Below, in pieces: positions 62,581 to 64,000 of a stretch of DNA of 64,000 bases. Under the pieces are notes generated by a model. That model ran no database searches, had not been told where the DNA came from, and was given only the letters and a program-made list of their open reading frames with translations. Origin of the DNA: Liolophura sinensis (lineage: Eukaryota; Mollusca; Polyplacophora; Chitonida; Chitonidae); assembly GCF_032854445.1 (NCBI RefSeq), contig NC_088304.1:14335704-14399703 (forward strand). The letters are read 5' to 3'. The position numbers were made by a program, and so were the translations under genes. Within the stretch, counting starts at the first letter, position 1. Each line of letters starts with the position of its first letter.

Positions 62581-62856
62581 CTTTTTTTTTCTTTTTTTTT
62601 TGATTGGTGTTTTACGCCGTACTCAAGAATATTTCACTTATACGATGGCGGCCAGCATTATGGTGGGCGGAAACCGGGCACAGTTTCCCCCATTATGGTG
62701 GGGGAAACCCACGACCATCCACAGGCTGCTGACACACCTTCCCACATACAGCCGGAGAGGAAGCCAGCATGAGCTGGACTTGAACTCACATTGGTGAGAG
62801 ACTCCTGGGTCATTACACTGCGCTAGCGCGCTAATCAACTGAGCCACGGAGGCCCC
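62581..62856 (-). mobile_element. Full-length V-SINE-like element with 10-bp TSD
   Basis: The most complete copy in the window. On the minus strand it starts GGGGCCTCCGTGGCTCAGTT with an intact A box (TGGCTCAGTTG). It has a B-box-like GAGTTCAAGTCC, then the core, TAAGTGAAATATTCTTGAG, CGGCGTAAAACACCAATC and an A-rich tail (poly-T on the plus strand). It is flanked by TATTGATTTT at 62571-62580 and 62857-62866. It lacks about 8 bases between B box and A box relative to the copy at 13250, which has GCGGTCGCT there. The open frames at 62573-62847 are by-products. Confidence 0.95.
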
Positions 62857-62866
62857 TATTGATTTT

Positions 62867-64000
62867 AATTTTAAAATTTTTTTTTTTGATCATTGACACA
62901 ACGCAGACATCTAACTGAGAAAGTAATTTTATCACGTAAAATGCTAAAATTCAGGTCGGTGATTTTTTAAGTAAAAGAATGATGAACGGCCTTGCTGAGA
63001 TACAAAAAAAATGATTGATTGATCGATAATGTGTTTTCTCGTTTTCAAATTTCATTCTCAACACTTTTATTTATTTTGTTATTTTCTTGTTTCCTTTTCA
63101 TATAATTACAATAGTTAATTGCAGTAGTCGATTATTTGAAGAGACAGGTTTACTGGAAGGAAATCGGTTTGAGTCTAGGCGTAGAAATATTCATTTGTGT
63201 ACCAAATATCAAACATAATTGACGTTTTGAGTCAATAATTATTATTGTTCCAAAACAATTTTCCACGCAGACGCTCATAAATCTAAGAGAGTGTAATATA
63301 GAATAAGAATTTAGGAAGAACTCATGCGAAGAGAAGACGTGAACAGTTTCCTACAATTCCAGATATATTATCAGGCATTAACGTGCTGTTCTATGCGTAT
63401 AAAAATAATCCAAGCCGTGTCCTTTACTTGTATGTAAGTCGTTTATAATTAAAATATGTATGTAAGTCACAGTTTGATTGTAACGTATTAACCATAATGA
63501 GTAATAACTTGTAACGTTAACTGAACACACAAAAGATTTAGCAGATGTTACAAGGCGTGATATGCACACGGCATGTATATGCAGGGCCCTTCGGTATATT
63601 CCTAACCAGTATAAGCAGAACTAACGATGTCAGAATTGAAACTATCCGTACAGTCGTAAAGTCAGTATGACTATATATAAACGGCAAGAGTGAAGGGGAA
63701 AATAACACACCCCAGTTCGTCAGTCTGACATACAAACGAACCTAGAACTTCAACGGAAACTCAGTAGCTGTATATATTCAGGGAAAATGAACAGATTAAC
63801 TGGCTGCTCAAACAGAAATGACACGAAATGCAGCCTTTCCTGTGTGTAGGTAAATCGTAGCATGCAGTATAAGAGTATAGATGTAACTAAAATAGGTTCA
63901 CCAGGAATGCACCTTTAAAGTACATGTACAACACGAACACGCTCACCACGGTGCCCAGCGGCCAGTTCACGTGTTACAATAGCTTATCTTAACATTTCAA
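62867..64000. other. Intergenic stretch, nothing recognised
   Basis: AT-rich to the right edge. Short open frames only. Confidence 0.6.

Overview
This is a stretch of animal nuclear genome. It is AT-rich with low coding density, has GT-AG introns, and carries tRNA-derived SINEs, minisatellites and microsatellites. The only gene I recognise is on the minus strand. Two exons encode the two LIM domains of a LIM-homeodomain transcription factor of the Lhx1/Lhx5 (Lim1) class. The SINEs, in particular a family ending in an (ATTT)n-type tail with a V-SINE-like core, and the Lhx1/5 residues suggest a lophotrochozoan, most likely a mollusc. That placement is inference; I cannot name the species.

Layout. 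1-19664 is most simply the long second intron of the gene (on the minus strand the gene runs toward lower coordinates). No homeodomain exon could be found here, so the homeodomain and C-terminus probably lie beyond the left edge. 19665-19867 is exon 2 (LIM2), 19868-24345 is intron 1, and 24346-24515 is the coding part of exon 1 (LIM1). A GC-richer, TATA-less stretch just upstream (24516-25200) probably holds the 5'UTR and promoter. From about 25200 to 64000 I recognise no protein-coding gene. This gene-poor upstream flank contains a GC-rich interval (28240-28900), a cluster of perfect CRE motifs (45608-46500), and many repeats.

Repeats. There are nine copies or fragments of one V-SINE-like family, five of them with clear or near-perfect target-site duplications (TSDs) of 10-12 bp. 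Three further tRNA-derived elements are present, two of which (48550 and 52367) share a central domain. The minisatellites are a 20-bp array with 80-bp and 272-bp higher-order periods (38912-40228), a 31-bp array (40668-40775), an approximately 50-bp array split by a SINE insertion (52293-53690), and a 45/58/42-bp array family (59190-60068) set in degenerate related sequence. A perfect 42-bp inverted repeat with a 12-bp loop sits at 34159-34254. Most longer open frames are repeat by-products or chance.

No operons, CRISPR arrays or prokaryotic features are present. The functional content appears to be the 5' half of one developmental regulator gene and its surrounding non-coding DNA.
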